A DNA stretch of 22,485 nt from a bacterium. Its GTDB lineage: Bacteria > Verrucomicrobiota > Verrucomicrobiae > Opitutales > Opitutaceae. Position 1 is the stretch's first letter; each line of letters begins with the position of its first letter. The stretch spans positions 1-22,485 of the forward strand of contig JAJXYI010000116.1 of NCBI GenBank assembly GCA_021780625.1, in the 5' to 3' direction. The position numbers and the translations under genes are program-made. This document shows positions 1-8,276 of the stretch, in pieces. The notes under the pieces were generated by a model. That model ran no database searches and was not told the DNA's origin. It was given only the letters and a program-made list of their open reading frames with translations.

Positions 1-255
1 GGTCAGAATGCCGCGCTTGTAGCCGATGCGACGGGCGAGCAGACCCGCAGGAAGCGACATGACGCAGTAGCCCAGGTAATGCGCAAACTGCACCCAGGCC
101 GACTGCGCCTTGGAGAGATGCAGCAGGTCCTGGAAATGTTTGTCCATGACATCGATCATTCCGTTGCAGAAGCCCCACAACAGGAAGAGCGAGCAGACCA
201 GCAGGAACGTGAAGGAACAGTCGAGTCCGTCAGCAGTGCGAAACAGTTTTTTCAT
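1..255 (-). CDS. fucP: FucP-like L-fucose/H+ symporter, MFS family (N-terminal fragment)
   Basis: The first 85 codons of a major facilitator permease; the rest lies beyond base 1. It would import a deoxysugar such as L-fucose with protons across the inner membrane. The start ATG (complement of 253-255) gives MKKLFRTADG, then a first membrane helix at about residues 14-34 containing LLWGFCNGMID, and a second helix in HYLGYCVMSLPAGLLARRIG with the MFS loop-2 motif GLLARRIGYKRG. Asp35 aligns with the helix-1 acidic residue (Asp46) of E. coli FucP, which is tied to proton-coupled sugar transport. It is the last gene seen in the deoxysugar operon, 168 bases after the kinase. No Shine-Dalgarno is visible; the stretch before the ATG is pyrimidine-rich. 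A related sugar MFS permease is possible, but operon context favours FucP. Confidence 0.85.
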   Translation of the reverse strand, partial: MKKLFRTADGLDCSFTFLLVCSLFLLWGFCNGMIDVMDKHFQDLLHLSKAQSAWVQFAHYLGYCVMSLPAGLLARRIGYKRGILT

Positions 256-423
256 TGGGGATGGGTTTGGGGGCGGCGATGAGGGGAGCTAGGGGAAGTG
301 CCGGAAATTGGAGGTCGAAAATCAAGGGGAAGGCCGGAGGCATTCAGCGCGCCGTCAGCGCGGATTCATCGGACGGGCAATCGCCCGGCGCCGGTGTAAT
401 CGAAATATGGATTCGACCGGGGA
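256..423. other. kinase-permease gap, G-run rich on the plus strand
   Basis: No gene is visible between the kinase stop and the permease start. The plus strand has closely spaced G runs at 257-260, 263-265, 269-273, 283-286 and 292-295, so the permease mRNA leader is C-rich. Short inverted repeats lie at 374-387 (CGGGC/GCCCG, 4-base loop) and 400-416 (TCGAA/TTCGA, 7-base spacer). Neither has a U tract, so I do not call a terminator. No convincing promoter hexamers are seen. Confidence 0.4.
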
Positions 424-1899
424 TCATGGGTTGGATTGCGCCATTCGGTTGGTCGAGGGCCGATAGACGACCGGCGGGCAATGTTTCAACCAGAGGCGCC
501 GAAAATCGGCGATCGAATCGACGGCGCCGAGGGCGACCAGCTGGTAGGCCAGATTTCCCGCAGCCGTCCCCTCCCCTGCGATCGCATGCACGGGCACGTC
601 CGCGTGATCGGCGGTGGCTTGGCAAAGCAGCCGGTTCCTGGCTCCTCCGCCTGTCATCAGGATCCGACGGAATACGCGTCCCGACAAGGCCTCGAAGCGT
701 CGGAGTGCGTCGCCGTGAGCCGCACCCAGCGATGCGAAGACCAGCCGTGCGTAGCCGGCCGCGTCGCGCGGCGGACGCGCTCCGGCATCGCGGACGAGCC
801 GGTCGAGCGCGCGTCGCATCGAGGGAGGGTTGGCCAGCAAGGGGGAACGCACGTCGATCCTCGCCGCAGGCGCGGGCCCGCGCGACACCTCGCCAAGGAA
901 TTCGTCCCAGGCGGCCTCGCCAGAAAAGTGCAGGCCGAAGTCCTGGAGCGTTCGTTCGAGGAGCCAGAGGCCGGCGAAGCTCACCTGGGGAACGAAACGC
1001 CCGTCACCCATTCGCTCGTTGGTGATTCCCGCGGCCAGGGCCTCGGCGCCCAGCAAGGGCGTGACGCTTTCGCAGCCCACGAGCGACCAGGTGCCGGAAC
1101 TCAGGTAGAGATCCGCACCGTCTCCGGACGCCGGCATGGAGGCGAAAGCACAGGCCGTGTCGTGTCCGGGAACGCCCACCACCCGCACTCGCTCCAGGCC
1201 CGGGATGCCCCGGACCAGGCCAAACACGACACCCGCCCTGCGGATGCGAGGGAACCAGGAAGCCGGCACGCCAAAGCGCCTGAGCGCCGCCGGGGAGAAA
1301 CGAAGCCCCTTCACCGAAAGTAGCTGCGTGGTGCTGGCGATCGACACCTCCGACACCATGCGCCCGCTCAACAGAAAGTTGACGTAGTCCGGCAGCAGCA
1401 GGCATCGGCGGACCACAGAGCGGAGCCCCGGATGCGTGCGCAGCGACTCCTCGAGCTGGAGGCTCGTGTTGTAGAAAAGATTCGGAATGCCCGTCTCCCG
1501 ATAGACGGCGGCCAACCCGCGGCGCTCAAGGCGGCGCCTGCCCGGTTCCGTGCGCGCATCCCGGTAGGCATGGACCGGATACACCAGCCGCCCCCGGGCA
1601 TCGAGCAAGGCGTGGTCCACCCCCCAGAAATCGACGCCGACGGAGCCAAGCCCAGGAAAACGACGGACCGCCTCGGTCAGACCCTGGCGAATCTGCTCCC
1701 AGATCCCAGCCATGTCCCACGTGTCGCGGCCCCCGAGCGAGCGGAACGCATTGGGAAACCGGTGGACCTCCGTGAGCTCGAGCCTGCCGCGGCTCCAGCG
1801 CCCGACGATCACACGCCCGCTGGTGGCGCCGCAGTCCACGGCGGCACAGACCACGGGCCGCGTGACGCGGCTTCGACTGGGGCTCGGAGTCCGGCTCAT
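424..1899 (-). CDS. FGGY carbohydrate kinase, rhamnulokinase/L-fuculokinase-like
   Basis: A 491-residue sugar kinase that would phosphorylate the ketose made by the neighbouring isomerase (L-fuculose or L-rhamnulose type) with ATP in the cytoplasm. The N-terminal phosphate loop is DCGATSGR (22-29). GVDFWGVDHALLD (88-100) is a typical RhaB-group substrate-domain segment. VGVPGHDTACA (241-251) carries the catalytic base Asp247, matching Asp237 of E. coli RhaB. SSGTWSLVG (267-275) and GGGARNRLL in the last quarter build the ATP site. Overall similarity is to RhaB rather than E. coli FucK, but Bacteroides fucose clusters also use RhaB-like kinases as fuculokinase, and the FucI-like isomerase and FucP-like permease here favour fuculose. 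It starts 7 bases after the mutarotase stop, so it is probably co-transcribed. No strong Shine-Dalgarno is seen; the Arg/Ser-rich first 14 residues might be trimmed by a later start. Confidence 0.9.
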   Translation of the reverse strand: MSRTPSPSRSRVTRPVVCAAVDCGATSGRVIVGRWSRGRLELTEVHRFPNAFRSLGGRDTWDMAGIWEQIRQGLTEAVRRFPGLGSVGVDFWGVDHALLDARGRLVYPVHAYRDARTEPGRRRLERRGLAAVYRETGIPNLFYNTSLQLEESLRTHPGLRSVVRRCLLLPDYVNFLLSGRMVSEVSIASTTQLLSVKGLRFSPAALRRFGVPASWFPRIRRAGVVFGLVRGIPGLERVRVVGVPGHDTACAFASMPASGDGADLYLSSGTWSLVGCESVTPLLGAEALAAGITNERMGDGRFVPQVSFAGLWLLERTLQDFGLHFSGEAAWDEFLGEVSRGPAPAARIDVRSPLLANPPSMRRALDRLVRDAGARPPRDAAGYARLVFASLGAAHGDALRRFEALSGRVFRRILMTGGGARNRLLCQATADHADVPVHAIAGEGTAAGNLAYQLVALGAVDSIADFRRLWLKHCPPVVYRPSTNRMAQSNP

Positions 1900-1906
1900 C
1901 GGCGAA

Positions 1907-2296
1907 TCAGGCGGATTCCAGGATCATGTTGGCATACTGCGTCGTGTCACCCGTGCGGATGAGGCCCACGGCCCGCGGTACACGGAGCTTGAACTGCACG
2001 TGGGGTTCGAACTCGCAGGGAACTCCGCCGAGCAGGGCCGCGATCCGCTCGCGGGATCCAGCCGGATTTGCCCGCAGGAATTCCTCGGCCATGTACGCGC
2101 GCCCCGCACTCCATTGGGCGAGCAGGGCCGTCACGACCTGGGACACTGTGGGCACGTCGTCCACCAACGACAAATCGACCGTCTCGAGGCCGGGCCAGGA
2201 CGGAAAACCTCGGTCGGCAATCACGAGGGTGTTCGTGTGCCGCACGCGGGCGATGAGGGAAAGGACGTGGGGGTTGAGAATACCGTGTCGGATCAT
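1907..2296 (-). CDS. RbsD/FucU-family sugar mutarotase
   Basis: A 129-residue protein of the RbsD/FucU fold, which interconverts sugar anomers before kinase or isomerase action. His20 and Asp28 in ARVRHTNTLVIADRGFP match the catalytic His/Asp pair of the family. His99 in EPHVQFK and the C-terminal signature RTGDTTQYANMIL match the conserved RTGE.TPYAN segment that closes the active site across the decamer. The ATG at 2296 overlaps the aldolase stop by four bases (ATGA), which fixes the start; a longer in-frame extension upstream to 2746 only reads through the aldolase gene. Position between aldolase and kinase points to the operon's sugar (L-fucose-like) as substrate, though sequence features lean towards RbsD (pyranose/furanose ribose) as much as FucU. 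The family assignment is firm; the exact sugar is inferred. Confidence 0.88.
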   Translation of the reverse strand: MIRHGILNPHVLSLIARVRHTNTLVIADRGFPSWPGLETVDLSLVDDVPTVSQVVTALLAQWSAGRAYMAEEFLRANPAGSRERIAALLGGVPCEFEPHVQFKLRVPRAVGLIRTGDTTQYANMILESA

Positions 2297-3060
2297 GGCT
2301 GAAGGCCCAGTGCGCGTTGACGATAATGCTCGTCGGAACGGCCCGCGATGCGGGCCACCTCGACGGCGGGTAGAAACTTGGGGCCTCCGAGCGCGGAGGC
2401 CCCGATAAAGATCTCGGCGGATTTCACCGCCATGAGCGTCGACGCCAGCACAGCCCTGGAAGTCGCTCCGAGTGCAATCAGCCCGTGATTGCGGAGCAGG
2501 ATCACGCGCGGCACCAGGCCGAGCCTGCGGCGGTGCGCCTCGACGGCCACCCGGATCGCCCTGGCAAGGGCCAGGCCCGGATCGACGTAGTCCACCAGGA
2601 CCGACTCCGGACCGCAGCCGACTATCTCGTCGGGAAACATCCTGCGTCGCGCAAAAAGCCCCGCCTTGGGCGAGCACAGCACCGCGTTCACCGCCACCGG
2701 ATGGGTGTGCCCCACAAAGGACACGCCCGGGAGCGTGAGCAGCCACGCGTGAACCATGGATTCAACCGAGGGCTTGGGCGCCGATGCATCCACGCGGGAA
2801 TCGAGCAGCGCAGTCTCGACGCGGGCATCCGATGGAGCGCGCCCCTTCAGCAGGGCCAGCAATCCCTGCACCCGGCAACGGGCCAGACCCGCATGCTCCA
2901 GCGTGGCGAGCGAATGGCCGCTGGCCTTCACCCAAAACTCGTCCCCGGAAATCCTGGCGGAAGCATTGCCCTCCCCGAGAATGGCGAGCGAACGGTCCTC
3001 GCGACCGAGGTCGCGCGACAGCTGCAGGAGATCGGACGCGAGCGCTGCAGCGTCGGGCAT
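2293..3060 (-). CDS. class II aldolase/adducin family, L-fuculose-1-phosphate aldolase-like
   Basis: A 255-residue zinc-dependent aldolase, likely splitting a 6-deoxyketose 1-phosphate into dihydroxyacetone phosphate and L-lactaldehyde. GEGNASAR (29-36) is the phosphate-binding loop. VKASGHS (44-50) is a second substrate-binding segment. Glu100 in KPSVESMVHAWL aligns with the catalytic Glu73 of E. coli FucA, and His118/His120 of HTHP plus His192 of RNHGL are the zinc ligands. At 255 residues it is longer than FucA (215), with the extra length between residues 60 and 95 and at the C terminus, so it is a divergent family member. It follows the isomerase stop by 37 bases and overlaps the mutarotase gene by ATGA. 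The alternative is another class II activity such as rhamnulose-1-phosphate cleavage or a decarboxylase; operon context favours the fuculose-type reaction. Confidence 0.85.
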   Translation of the reverse strand: MPDAAALASDLLQLSRDLGREDRSLAILGEGNASARISGDEFWVKASGHSLATLEHAGLARCRVQGLLALLKGRAPSDARVETALLDSRVDASAPKPSVESMVHAWLLTLPGVSFVGHTHPVAVNAVLCSPKAGLFARRRMFPDEIVGCGPESVLVDYVDPGLALARAIRVAVEAHRRRLGLVPRVILLRNHGLIALGATSRAVLASTLMAVKSAEIFIGASALGGPKFLPAVEVARIAGRSDEHYRQRALGLQP

Positions 3061-3097
3061 GGGATCGGTTTGGGCGGGGTTGGCGTTGCCGAAACGA

Positions 3098-4717
3098 TCA
3101 GAACGGCCGGCCGTCGGCGCGGGTGCCGCACAGGCTGACGTCGATGCCCAACTCGCGGGCGAGCGCCGCCTTCGTCAGAAGTGCGAGATCGGCGGCCTCC
3201 GCGTCTTTGGCGTACGCGACCTGGATATGGTTCGCCTTGTGCCGGGCCATCATCTGGTCGCGGGAAACGCCGTACGTGACCGCGTGCATGATGGGCCACT
3301 GGCGGGTGGTTTCGCGCCAGCGGCGTTCGGTCTCCTCGGCGGGAAGTTCCACGACTTTGGCGCGTCCCAAATCCATGCGGAGCTTGCCCGATTGCACGAA
3401 GATCCGGCTCCAGACGATTTCGCCGGGTTTGGCGATGCCGCACACCGTGCCGCCGCCGAGACGGAAGTACATCGGGGGCTGGCGCAGCGACTCGGTGCCG
3501 CGATAGCCGCCTATGTGGTGCGCGGGAGGCGCGCTGCCGGAGATCAGGAAGACCCACACGTACGCGTCGGTGGTGCCGCTGCGATCGGCATCGCCCCAAC
3601 GCAGGTCGTGAAGGGTCGTCTCCACGGGCTGGCCAAGGGCGCGGTGCACCCGGTTCGTGAGCAGGCCATCGAGGCCCGAACACTCGTCGACCTCGTTGAA
3701 ATGGGGAAGCGGACGCCCCGCGCGGATCAGGCGGCCCTCGCGCGTCCGAACCGGAGGCCGGTCGGAGTTGTTGAGAAGTCCCTCGGCAAGATCCGAGGCG
3801 GGCAGGAGATCCTTGAGACCCTGCTGATATTGGATGCCGATCGTGTCGCAACCAAAGGTGTCGGCGATTCGAAGCGCGGCGATGTAGGTGCGGCACTGCC
3901 AGAGGATCTGATTTTCCGTGAGCTCGGTGGCTTCATCGGATCCCAGGTGAAAGCGCATTCCCTTTTTTCTGAGCCACTCGAAGACGCCTCGCGCGTCCTC
4001 CTCGGACACCTGCGTCGCCTCGTAATACAGCGCGGACTGGGAGAGGCGCTCCTTGTAGACTCCGGTGGAGAACAACAGCTCGTCCGGGATGATGGCGTTG
4101 TACATGCCCATGCATCCCTCGTCGAAGACTCCCATGATCGCCTTCTTCGAGCGAAATTCTTCCGCGAGCTGCGCTGCGGCGGCCTTCACCGAGGGCGGCA
4201 CAGAGATGCGGTCGAGCGAGCGCACGTGTGTCGTGGGATGTTTAACGATCCCCGTCGAAAGCCACCGCTCGAGCCCCCGCAGAAAAAATGCGTCGGTGAA
4301 ATCCTCGCTCCAGAGTGTCGAATACGCCACGCCCGCCTTCGTGAGCGAACCGTTGAGGTTGAGCATGCCGACCAGACCCGGCCAGGTGCCCGACCAGTTC
4401 GCCACCGTAAGGATGGGACCGCGGTGGCTGATGAGCCCATGCAAAATGTGATGCGAATACTGCCAGACGCTCTCCGCGACGATCAGCGGACAGTCGGGAT
4501 CGATTCCGGCAAACACCTCCATGCCCTCCTTCTGCGAACCGATGAACCCATGCTTCCGCTTGCGGCTGTATCCGTGGGCACGCACGAGACGCGCGCCGAA
4601 TTTGCCGAGCGCGACCTCGAGTTTCTTTTCCATGGCAGCCTGGGCCGCCCAACACGTTTGGTTTGCCGACTCGCGCAGATCGCCGCTGGCGATGAGGAGG
4701 ACATCTTGACGGATCAT
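3098..4717 (-). CDS. L-fucose isomerase-family protein (divergent FucI)
   Basis: A 539-residue aldose-ketose isomerase related to L-fucose/D-arabinose isomerase, first enzyme of the operon. The C-terminal half aligns with E. coli Fuc[21 protein letters not shown] then [10 protein letters not shown] mirrors its substrate-domain segment. The three manganese ligands (Glu337, Asp361, His528 in E. coli) appear as Glu342 in [12 protein letters not shown], Asp371 in LHDLRWG and His497 in [11 protein letters not shown]. The middle segment [19 protein letters not shown] (197-215) is well marked but unlike E. coli FucI, and the N-terminal 190 residues are short and divergent, so the protein is about 50 residues shorter. 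No signal peptide, so cytoplasmic. It begins the operon, 212 bases after the GH94 stop. Substrate could be L-fucose, D-arabinose or another 6-deoxyhexose; I leave the symbol blank for that reason. Confidence 0.82.
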   Translation of the reverse strand: MIRQDVLLIASGDLRESANQTCWAAQAAMEKKLEVALGKFGARLVRAHGYSRKRKHGFIGSQKEGMEVFAGIDPDCPLIVAESVWQYSHHILHGLISHRGPILTVANWSGTWPGLVGMLNLNGSLTKAGVAYSTLWSEDFTDAFFLRGLERWLSTGIVKHPTTHVRSLDRISVPPSVKAAAAQLAEEFRSKKAIMGVFDEGCMGMYNAIIPDELLFSTGVYKERLSQSALYYEATQVSEEDARGVFEWLRKKGMRFHLGSDEATELTENQILWQCRTYIAALRIADTFGCDTIGIQYQQGLKDLLPASDLAEGLLNNSDRPPVRTREGRLIRAGRPLPHFNEVDECSGLDGLLTNRVHRALGQPVETTLHDLRWGDADRSGTTDAYVWVFLISGSAPPAHHIGGYRGTESLRQPPMYFRLGGGTVCGIAKPGEIVWSRIFVQSGKLRMDLGRAKVVELPAEETERRWRETTRQWPIMHAVTYGVSRDQMMARHKANHIQVAYAKDAEAADLALLTKAALARELGIDVSLCGTRADGRPF

Positions 4718-4879
4718 GGATATGAAGGGCCTGGGCCGATGGGGGTGACCGGGAAACTGGGCGCAGGCATCATCTCAAAAAGCAGCCGGCGACTGAATAG
4801 ACATTGATGGAAAAGGGATGGACAAAACGTGCATGGCCGGCCGTTCCGCCAAGCCGCCACCGTCCGTGACCCAGGCACG

Positions 4880-4904
4880 GCGGCGCCCGGAACTCGGGCG
4901 CCGC
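4880..4904 (-). terminator. strong hairpin after the GH94 gene, no U tract
   Basis: A perfect 10-base-pair GC stem (4880-4889 with 4895-4904, loop of five) lies 25 bases past the stop of the GH94 gene. On the minus strand it is followed by CGTGCC rather than a U run, so intrinsic termination would be weak; it may serve as an RNA 3'-end stabiliser. It separates the phosphorylase unit from the deoxysugar operon. Confidence 0.45.
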
Positions 4905-4929
4905 AAAAGACTTCCCCAAAAACAGGGTC

Positions 4930-7320
4930 TCAGCCCAGCTCGGCAACGACCTTGACGCCGTCCTCCAGAAGATCGATCGGAAGGAGGTTTCCCTCGACCG
5001 ACTTCCGTCCGATCCTGAGGCGCACCACGCCCCGGCAGACGCCGGTGGGGTTCTTTACCTCGATGTGCACTGTCTTGCCTCGGAACACCCGCGTCACACG
5101 GAATCCCGGCCAGGACTTTGGAATGCAGGGATCGATCCGGAGACCGTCGATTTCGGGTCGGATTCCGAGGATCCACTGAAGGGCGGTGTGATGGCTCCAG
5201 GAGGCGGTGCCCGACAGCCAGGGCACGCGCGACTTGCCCGCATTGCGGTTGCACGTCGCGTAGGTGGTCTGGCAATGCACGTAGGGCTCGATCTCCCGCA
5301 GTTCAGCACGGTCGTTGTAGGCCGACGGCATGAAGGCGCGGTAATACGCGTAGGCCTGGTCGCCGTCGCCGAGCATCGCCTCGGCCATGACGGCCCAGCT
5401 CTGCGTGTGGCAGAAGATGCCGGCGTTCTCCTTGATGCCGTGATTGTAGATCACGCCGCCCATGACCGTCGGAGGCGTGTGCGTGAACGGCGGGGCGCTG
5501 AGCATGACGCCGTAGGGCGTCGCCAGCTCGCGTTTCAGCGCATCCATCGCGCTGCGCGCCTGCGGACCTGGCGCCGCTCCGGAGATGACGGCCCACACCT
5601 GTGTGTTGATGTAGATGCGCCCCTCCGTCTCGGCCTTCGATCCATAGCGGTGGCCGTCCGCGCCGATCGCCCAAAGATACCAGTCGCCGTCCCACGCGGC
5701 CGTCTGGATGGCCGCCCCGAGGCGCGCCTGCTCGGCTCTCGCCCAGTCGGCCTCCGCGGTCCGGCCGAGCCGGTCGCAGATCGACGCGTAGGTGACGAGT
5801 CCATACCGAAGTTGGAATGCGACCATCACCGACTCGCCGTTGTAGCCCATCTTCACGCAGTCGTTCCAATCGGCGTGGAGTCCGCAGGGCAGCCCGTTGC
5901 AGCCCGAGCGCTCGAGGTTGAACTCCAGCGCGCGCCGCAGGTGTCCGAGCACCGTGGCCTCGCCCTGGTCCGCGTACGGGACCACCTTGTCGTAGAACGC
6001 CACGTCGCCGGTCTCGGCGACGTAGTCGGGGATGGCGTTGAAAAACCACTGGCAGTCGTCGGAACGGTACTCCTCCGGCTTCGGCGGCGGCATGGCGCCG
6101 GGCCGGTGGTCGAAGGGCTTCACCACCGGCATGGCGCCGCCGTTGGACACCTGTCCGCTGAGCATGAGCTCGATCCGCTCGCGGATCCCGTCCTTGAGGT
6201 GCGGCATAGCGCCAAGGAAATCCTGGACCGTATCCCGAAACCCGAGACCGTCGCGCTCGCCGTTGTAGATGAGCGACGCGTGCCGGGACCAGGTGTAAGT
6301 GATGAGCGCATTGTACGCCCCCCACACGTTGGCCATCGAGTCGAACTCCCTGTCGGGGGTCTTCACGCTCACCCCGGACAGCAGGCCGTGCCAGTGGGCC
6401 TTCAGCTTCGCAAGCTCCTCCTCGCAACGCTCGGGTGTTCCAAATTCGTCGCGTGTGCGGTACCCATGCGATTCGGGAGTGCCAAGACCCAGCATCGCGA
6501 CGTATTCACGGGTCTCCCCCGGCTGCAGTTCGACTTCGAACTGGAGCGTGCCGATGGCGTTTTCCCCCTCCGCGAGGAAGTTCGAACAGCGGCCGTCGAT
6601 CACCGCCTGCGGGTTGGCGTAGGTGTTGTAGACCGAGCCGAGAAAGCGCTCGCGCACGGTCTCATAGCCCGCCAGCGGCGCGCCGGTCACTGTCATCCAA
6701 AGCCGGTGACACCCCATCAGCTCGCTCGGATCGAAGGCGTGATACGGATGCACGGCCATCCCCAGCATGTCGCGCTCGACCGTGGCCTTCGTGATGAATT
6801 GCGAGTACTGGAGGTTGGTCAGGTCGTTGGGCATGTGCCAGGGACTGGCCATCTCGCAGTAGGTGAAGACCGACAGGCGGCGGACCTCCTTGGAACGGTT
6901 GGTCAGGCGCAGCCGCCAGTATTCGAAGGCCTGGCCGAGCGGAACGAAGTAGGTCGTCTCCATCTCGATGCCGGAGTAGCGCGATTCGATGATCGTGTAG
7001 GCGGTGCCGTGCCGGCAGTGGCTCTTGTAGCGGGAGAGCGGTTTCCCGACCGGCTGCCAGGACGTGCTCCAGTAGTCGCCGCTCTCGCGGTCGCGCACGT
7101 AAAAATAGCGTCCAGGCTGGTCCATCGGAACCGAGTTGGAGCGGAGCCGCAGAAAACGGCTGCCGAGCGCGCTCTTGTAGAAGCTGTAGCCTCCGGCGTT
7201 GTTGGTGATGATCGCCCCGTAGTCCAGCGAGCCAAGGTAGTTGCTCCAGGGACGCGGCGTGTCGGGCCGCGTGATCACGTATTCCTTGTTCCGGTCGTCA
7301 AACTGTCCGTAGTTGGCCAT
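4930..7320 (-). CDS. GH94 disaccharide phosphorylase, chitobiose/cellobiose phosphorylase-like
   Basis: A 796-residue inverting glycoside phosphorylase that would split a beta-linked disaccharide with inorganic phosphate into a sugar 1-phosphate and a free sugar in the cytoplasm. The start MANYGQFDDRNKEYVITRPD and PWSNYLG then NAGGYSF are the family's N-terminal beta-sandwich hallmarks. The (alpha/alpha)6 barrel carries SRHASLIYNGERDGLGFRDT (345-364) and LHADWNDC (481-488), whose Asp484 is the general acid. HTQSWAVMAEAMLGDG and SGTASWSHHTALQWILG follow in the C-terminal third. The ATG at 7320 is chosen because GGAGG (7329-7333) lies 8 bases before it and homologues begin there; a GTG at 7341 in frame is rejected. 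YNGERDG resembles N,N'-diacetylchitobiose phosphorylase, but cellobiose or another acceptor is possible. It follows the secreted-protein stop by 17 bases. Confidence 0.9.
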   Translation of the reverse strand: MANYGQFDDRNKEYVITRPDTPRPWSNYLGSLDYGAIITNNAGGYSFYKSALGSRFLRLRSNSVPMDQPGRYFYVRDRESGDYWSTSWQPVGKPLSRYKSHCRHGTAYTIIESRYSGIEMETTYFVPLGQAFEYWRLRLTNRSKEVRRLSVFTYCEMASPWHMPNDLTNLQYSQFITKATVERDMLGMAVHPYHAFDPSELMGCHRLWMTVTGAPLAGYETVRERFLGSVYNTYANPQAVIDGRCSNFLAEGENAIGTLQFEVELQPGETREYVAMLGLGTPESHGYRTRDEFGTPERCEEELAKLKAHWHGLLSGVSVKTPDREFDSMANVWGAYNALITYTWSRHASLIYNGERDGLGFRDTVQDFLGAMPHLKDGIRERIELMLSGQVSNGGAMPVVKPFDHRPGAMPPPKPEEYRSDDCQWFFNAIPDYVAETGDVAFYDKVVPYADQGEATVLGHLRRALEFNLERSGCNGLPCGLHADWNDCVKMGYNGESVMVAFQLRYGLVTYASICDRLGRTAEADWARAEQARLGAAIQTAAWDGDWYLWAIGADGHRYGSKAETEGRIYINTQVWAVISGAAPGPQARSAMDALKRELATPYGVMLSAPPFTHTPPTVMGGVIYNHGIKENAGIFCHTQSWAVMAEAMLGDGDQAYAYYRAFMPSAYNDRAELREIEPYVHCQTTYATCNRNAGKSRVPWLSGTASWSHHTALQWILGIRPEIDGLRIDPCIPKSWPGFRVTRVFRGKTVHIEVKNPTGVCRGVVRLRIGRKSVEGNLLPIDLLEDGVKVVAELG

Positions 7321-7328
7321 GGGAAAAT

Positions 7329-7333
7329 CCTCC
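7329..7333 (-). promoter_or_regulatory. Shine-Dalgarno deciding the GH94 start
   Basis: The complement reads GGAGG with an 8-base spacer to the ATG at 7320. It lies between the upstream stop (7338-7340) and this ATG, which supports the shorter 796-residue product over a GTG start at 7341. Confidence 0.75.
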
Positions 7334-7337
7334 GCGT

Positions 7338-8276
7338 TCACTTCGCCTGCGGCGGCAGCGCCACCAGATGGATCGTGCTCGAGCAGCGGCCGTCCCTGCC
7401 GCCGATGAGGTAGGGCGTGAGCTGCTCGATCTCGGCGAGATCGTACTGGGGGCCTCCGACCCAGACCTGGCTCAGGTAACCGAAATCCGGAGACGCGATG
7501 GCCACGCCCTCATGCGGTCCCGGGACCATCGACAGCTCCCAGCCGCCCGGCCTCTCGACGGTGAGCGGCTGCGGGACGTAACCGCTTTTGAGCGTCGCCC
7601 GGCCGGCCACGATCGTGGCCTGGTCGCCCCGGACCTCCACGCACGGGTTTGGGAGCACGCCCTTGACGCGGGGGGCCTGCATCTGGACGTCGACAAGACC
7701 GTCGGGCACCTCCTCCCAGCGCACCAGGCGCGTGACGATGCGAAACGGAAGATTCAAGGCCACCACGTGCATGCCGTAGTACGGCCTGCCGTCATCCTTC
7801 CAGCTCACGGAGCAGCGCAATCCGCGGCCGTCCCAGGCATACTCCCGGCGCAGAGCCGGGTACTGCGGATCCGTGTGCGGCTGCTGGAGCACTAGCGCAC
7901 CGTGGTCCACCACGACCGACTTGGCGGCCGCGTGCTCCCAGTCGGCGGGGGCCGGCCACACCCAGCGCTTCTGGGGCCCCAGCCAAAACCGGTGTCCGCC
8001 CCAATTCGGCGACACATCGTGCGCATCCGGCATCGGCGCGGAGTCGGGTGCGTTCAGAAGATTGAAACTGCCATCGGCCGCCCCGAGGTAGACCAGCCGG
8101 CAGCGCGCCTCCGACACCACCGCCCGCACCTCGCCGTGAACCGACTCCCACGCCGGCTCCCCTTTCCAGCGCGTGCGATGCCACGCCGCAACCGAGGCAC
8201 CGCCCCCCGCAAACGCGGAGGCCGTCACCACCGACATACACACCAAGGCCAAACGACCAGAATTCCAGGAAAACAT
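7338..8276 (-). CDS. secreted protein, DUF4380/galactose-mutarotase-like
   Basis: A 312-residue protein with a Sec signal peptide: short basic N terminus (MFSWNSGR), hydrophobic core LALVCMSVVTASAFA, probable cleavage after SAFA (residue 23). The mature part is rich in beta-strand patterns and aromatic residues: CRLVYLGAADGSFNLLN, NWGGHRFWLGPQKRWVWPAP, then REYAWDGRGLRCSVSW and a C-terminal IEQLTPY segment. This layout resembles the DUF4380 family, whose fold is that of aldose-1-epimerases and other carbohydrate-binding beta-sandwiches, so a periplasmic sugar- or glycan-binding role is plausible but not shown. No catalytic motif is recognised. It precedes the GH94 phosphorylase by 17 bases, suggesting co-transcription. 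No Shine-Dalgarno is seen before the ATG at 8276. Function is a guess; family is moderately supported. Confidence 0.6.
   Translation of the reverse strand: MFSWNSGRLALVCMSVVTASAFAGGGASVAAWHRTRWKGEPAWESVHGEVRAVVSEARCRLVYLGAADGSFNLLNAPDSAPMPDAHDVSPNWGGHRFWLGPQKRWVWPAPADWEHAAAKSVVVDHGALVLQQPHTDPQYPALRREYAWDGRGLRCSVSWKDDGRPYYGMHVVALNLPFRIVTRLVRWEEVPDGLVDVQMQAPRVKGVLPNPCVEVRGDQATIVAGRATLKSGYVPQPLTVERPGGWELSMVPGPHEGVAIASPDFGYLSQVWVGGPQYDLAEIEQLTPYLIGGRDGRCSSTIHLVALPPQAK

Noticed and set aside
2756..4807. 683-codon open frame on the plus strand across the aldolase and isomerase genes
   Set aside because: It lies antisense to two genes with clear family motifs and catalytic residues. Its Arg/Gly/Ala-rich product shows no recognisable domain, as expected from antisense frames in GC-rich DNA.
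4730..4840. Possible promoter for the deoxysugar operon (minus strand TTGTCC, 18 bases, TCTATT)
   Set aside because: Each box matches only four of six consensus bases and the spacing is not ideal; chance matches of this quality are common.
7321..7341. GTG start for the GH94 gene, 7 codons upstream
   Set aside because: It would overlap the upstream stop and lie upstream of the perfect GGAGG; GH94 homologues start at the ATG at 7320.
5065..7413. 782-codon open frame on the plus strand, antisense to the GH94 gene
   Set aside because: The minus strand has an unmistakable full-length GH94 enzyme. The antisense product is rich in Arg, His, Val and Gly without domains; long antisense frames arise from codon bias at third positions.
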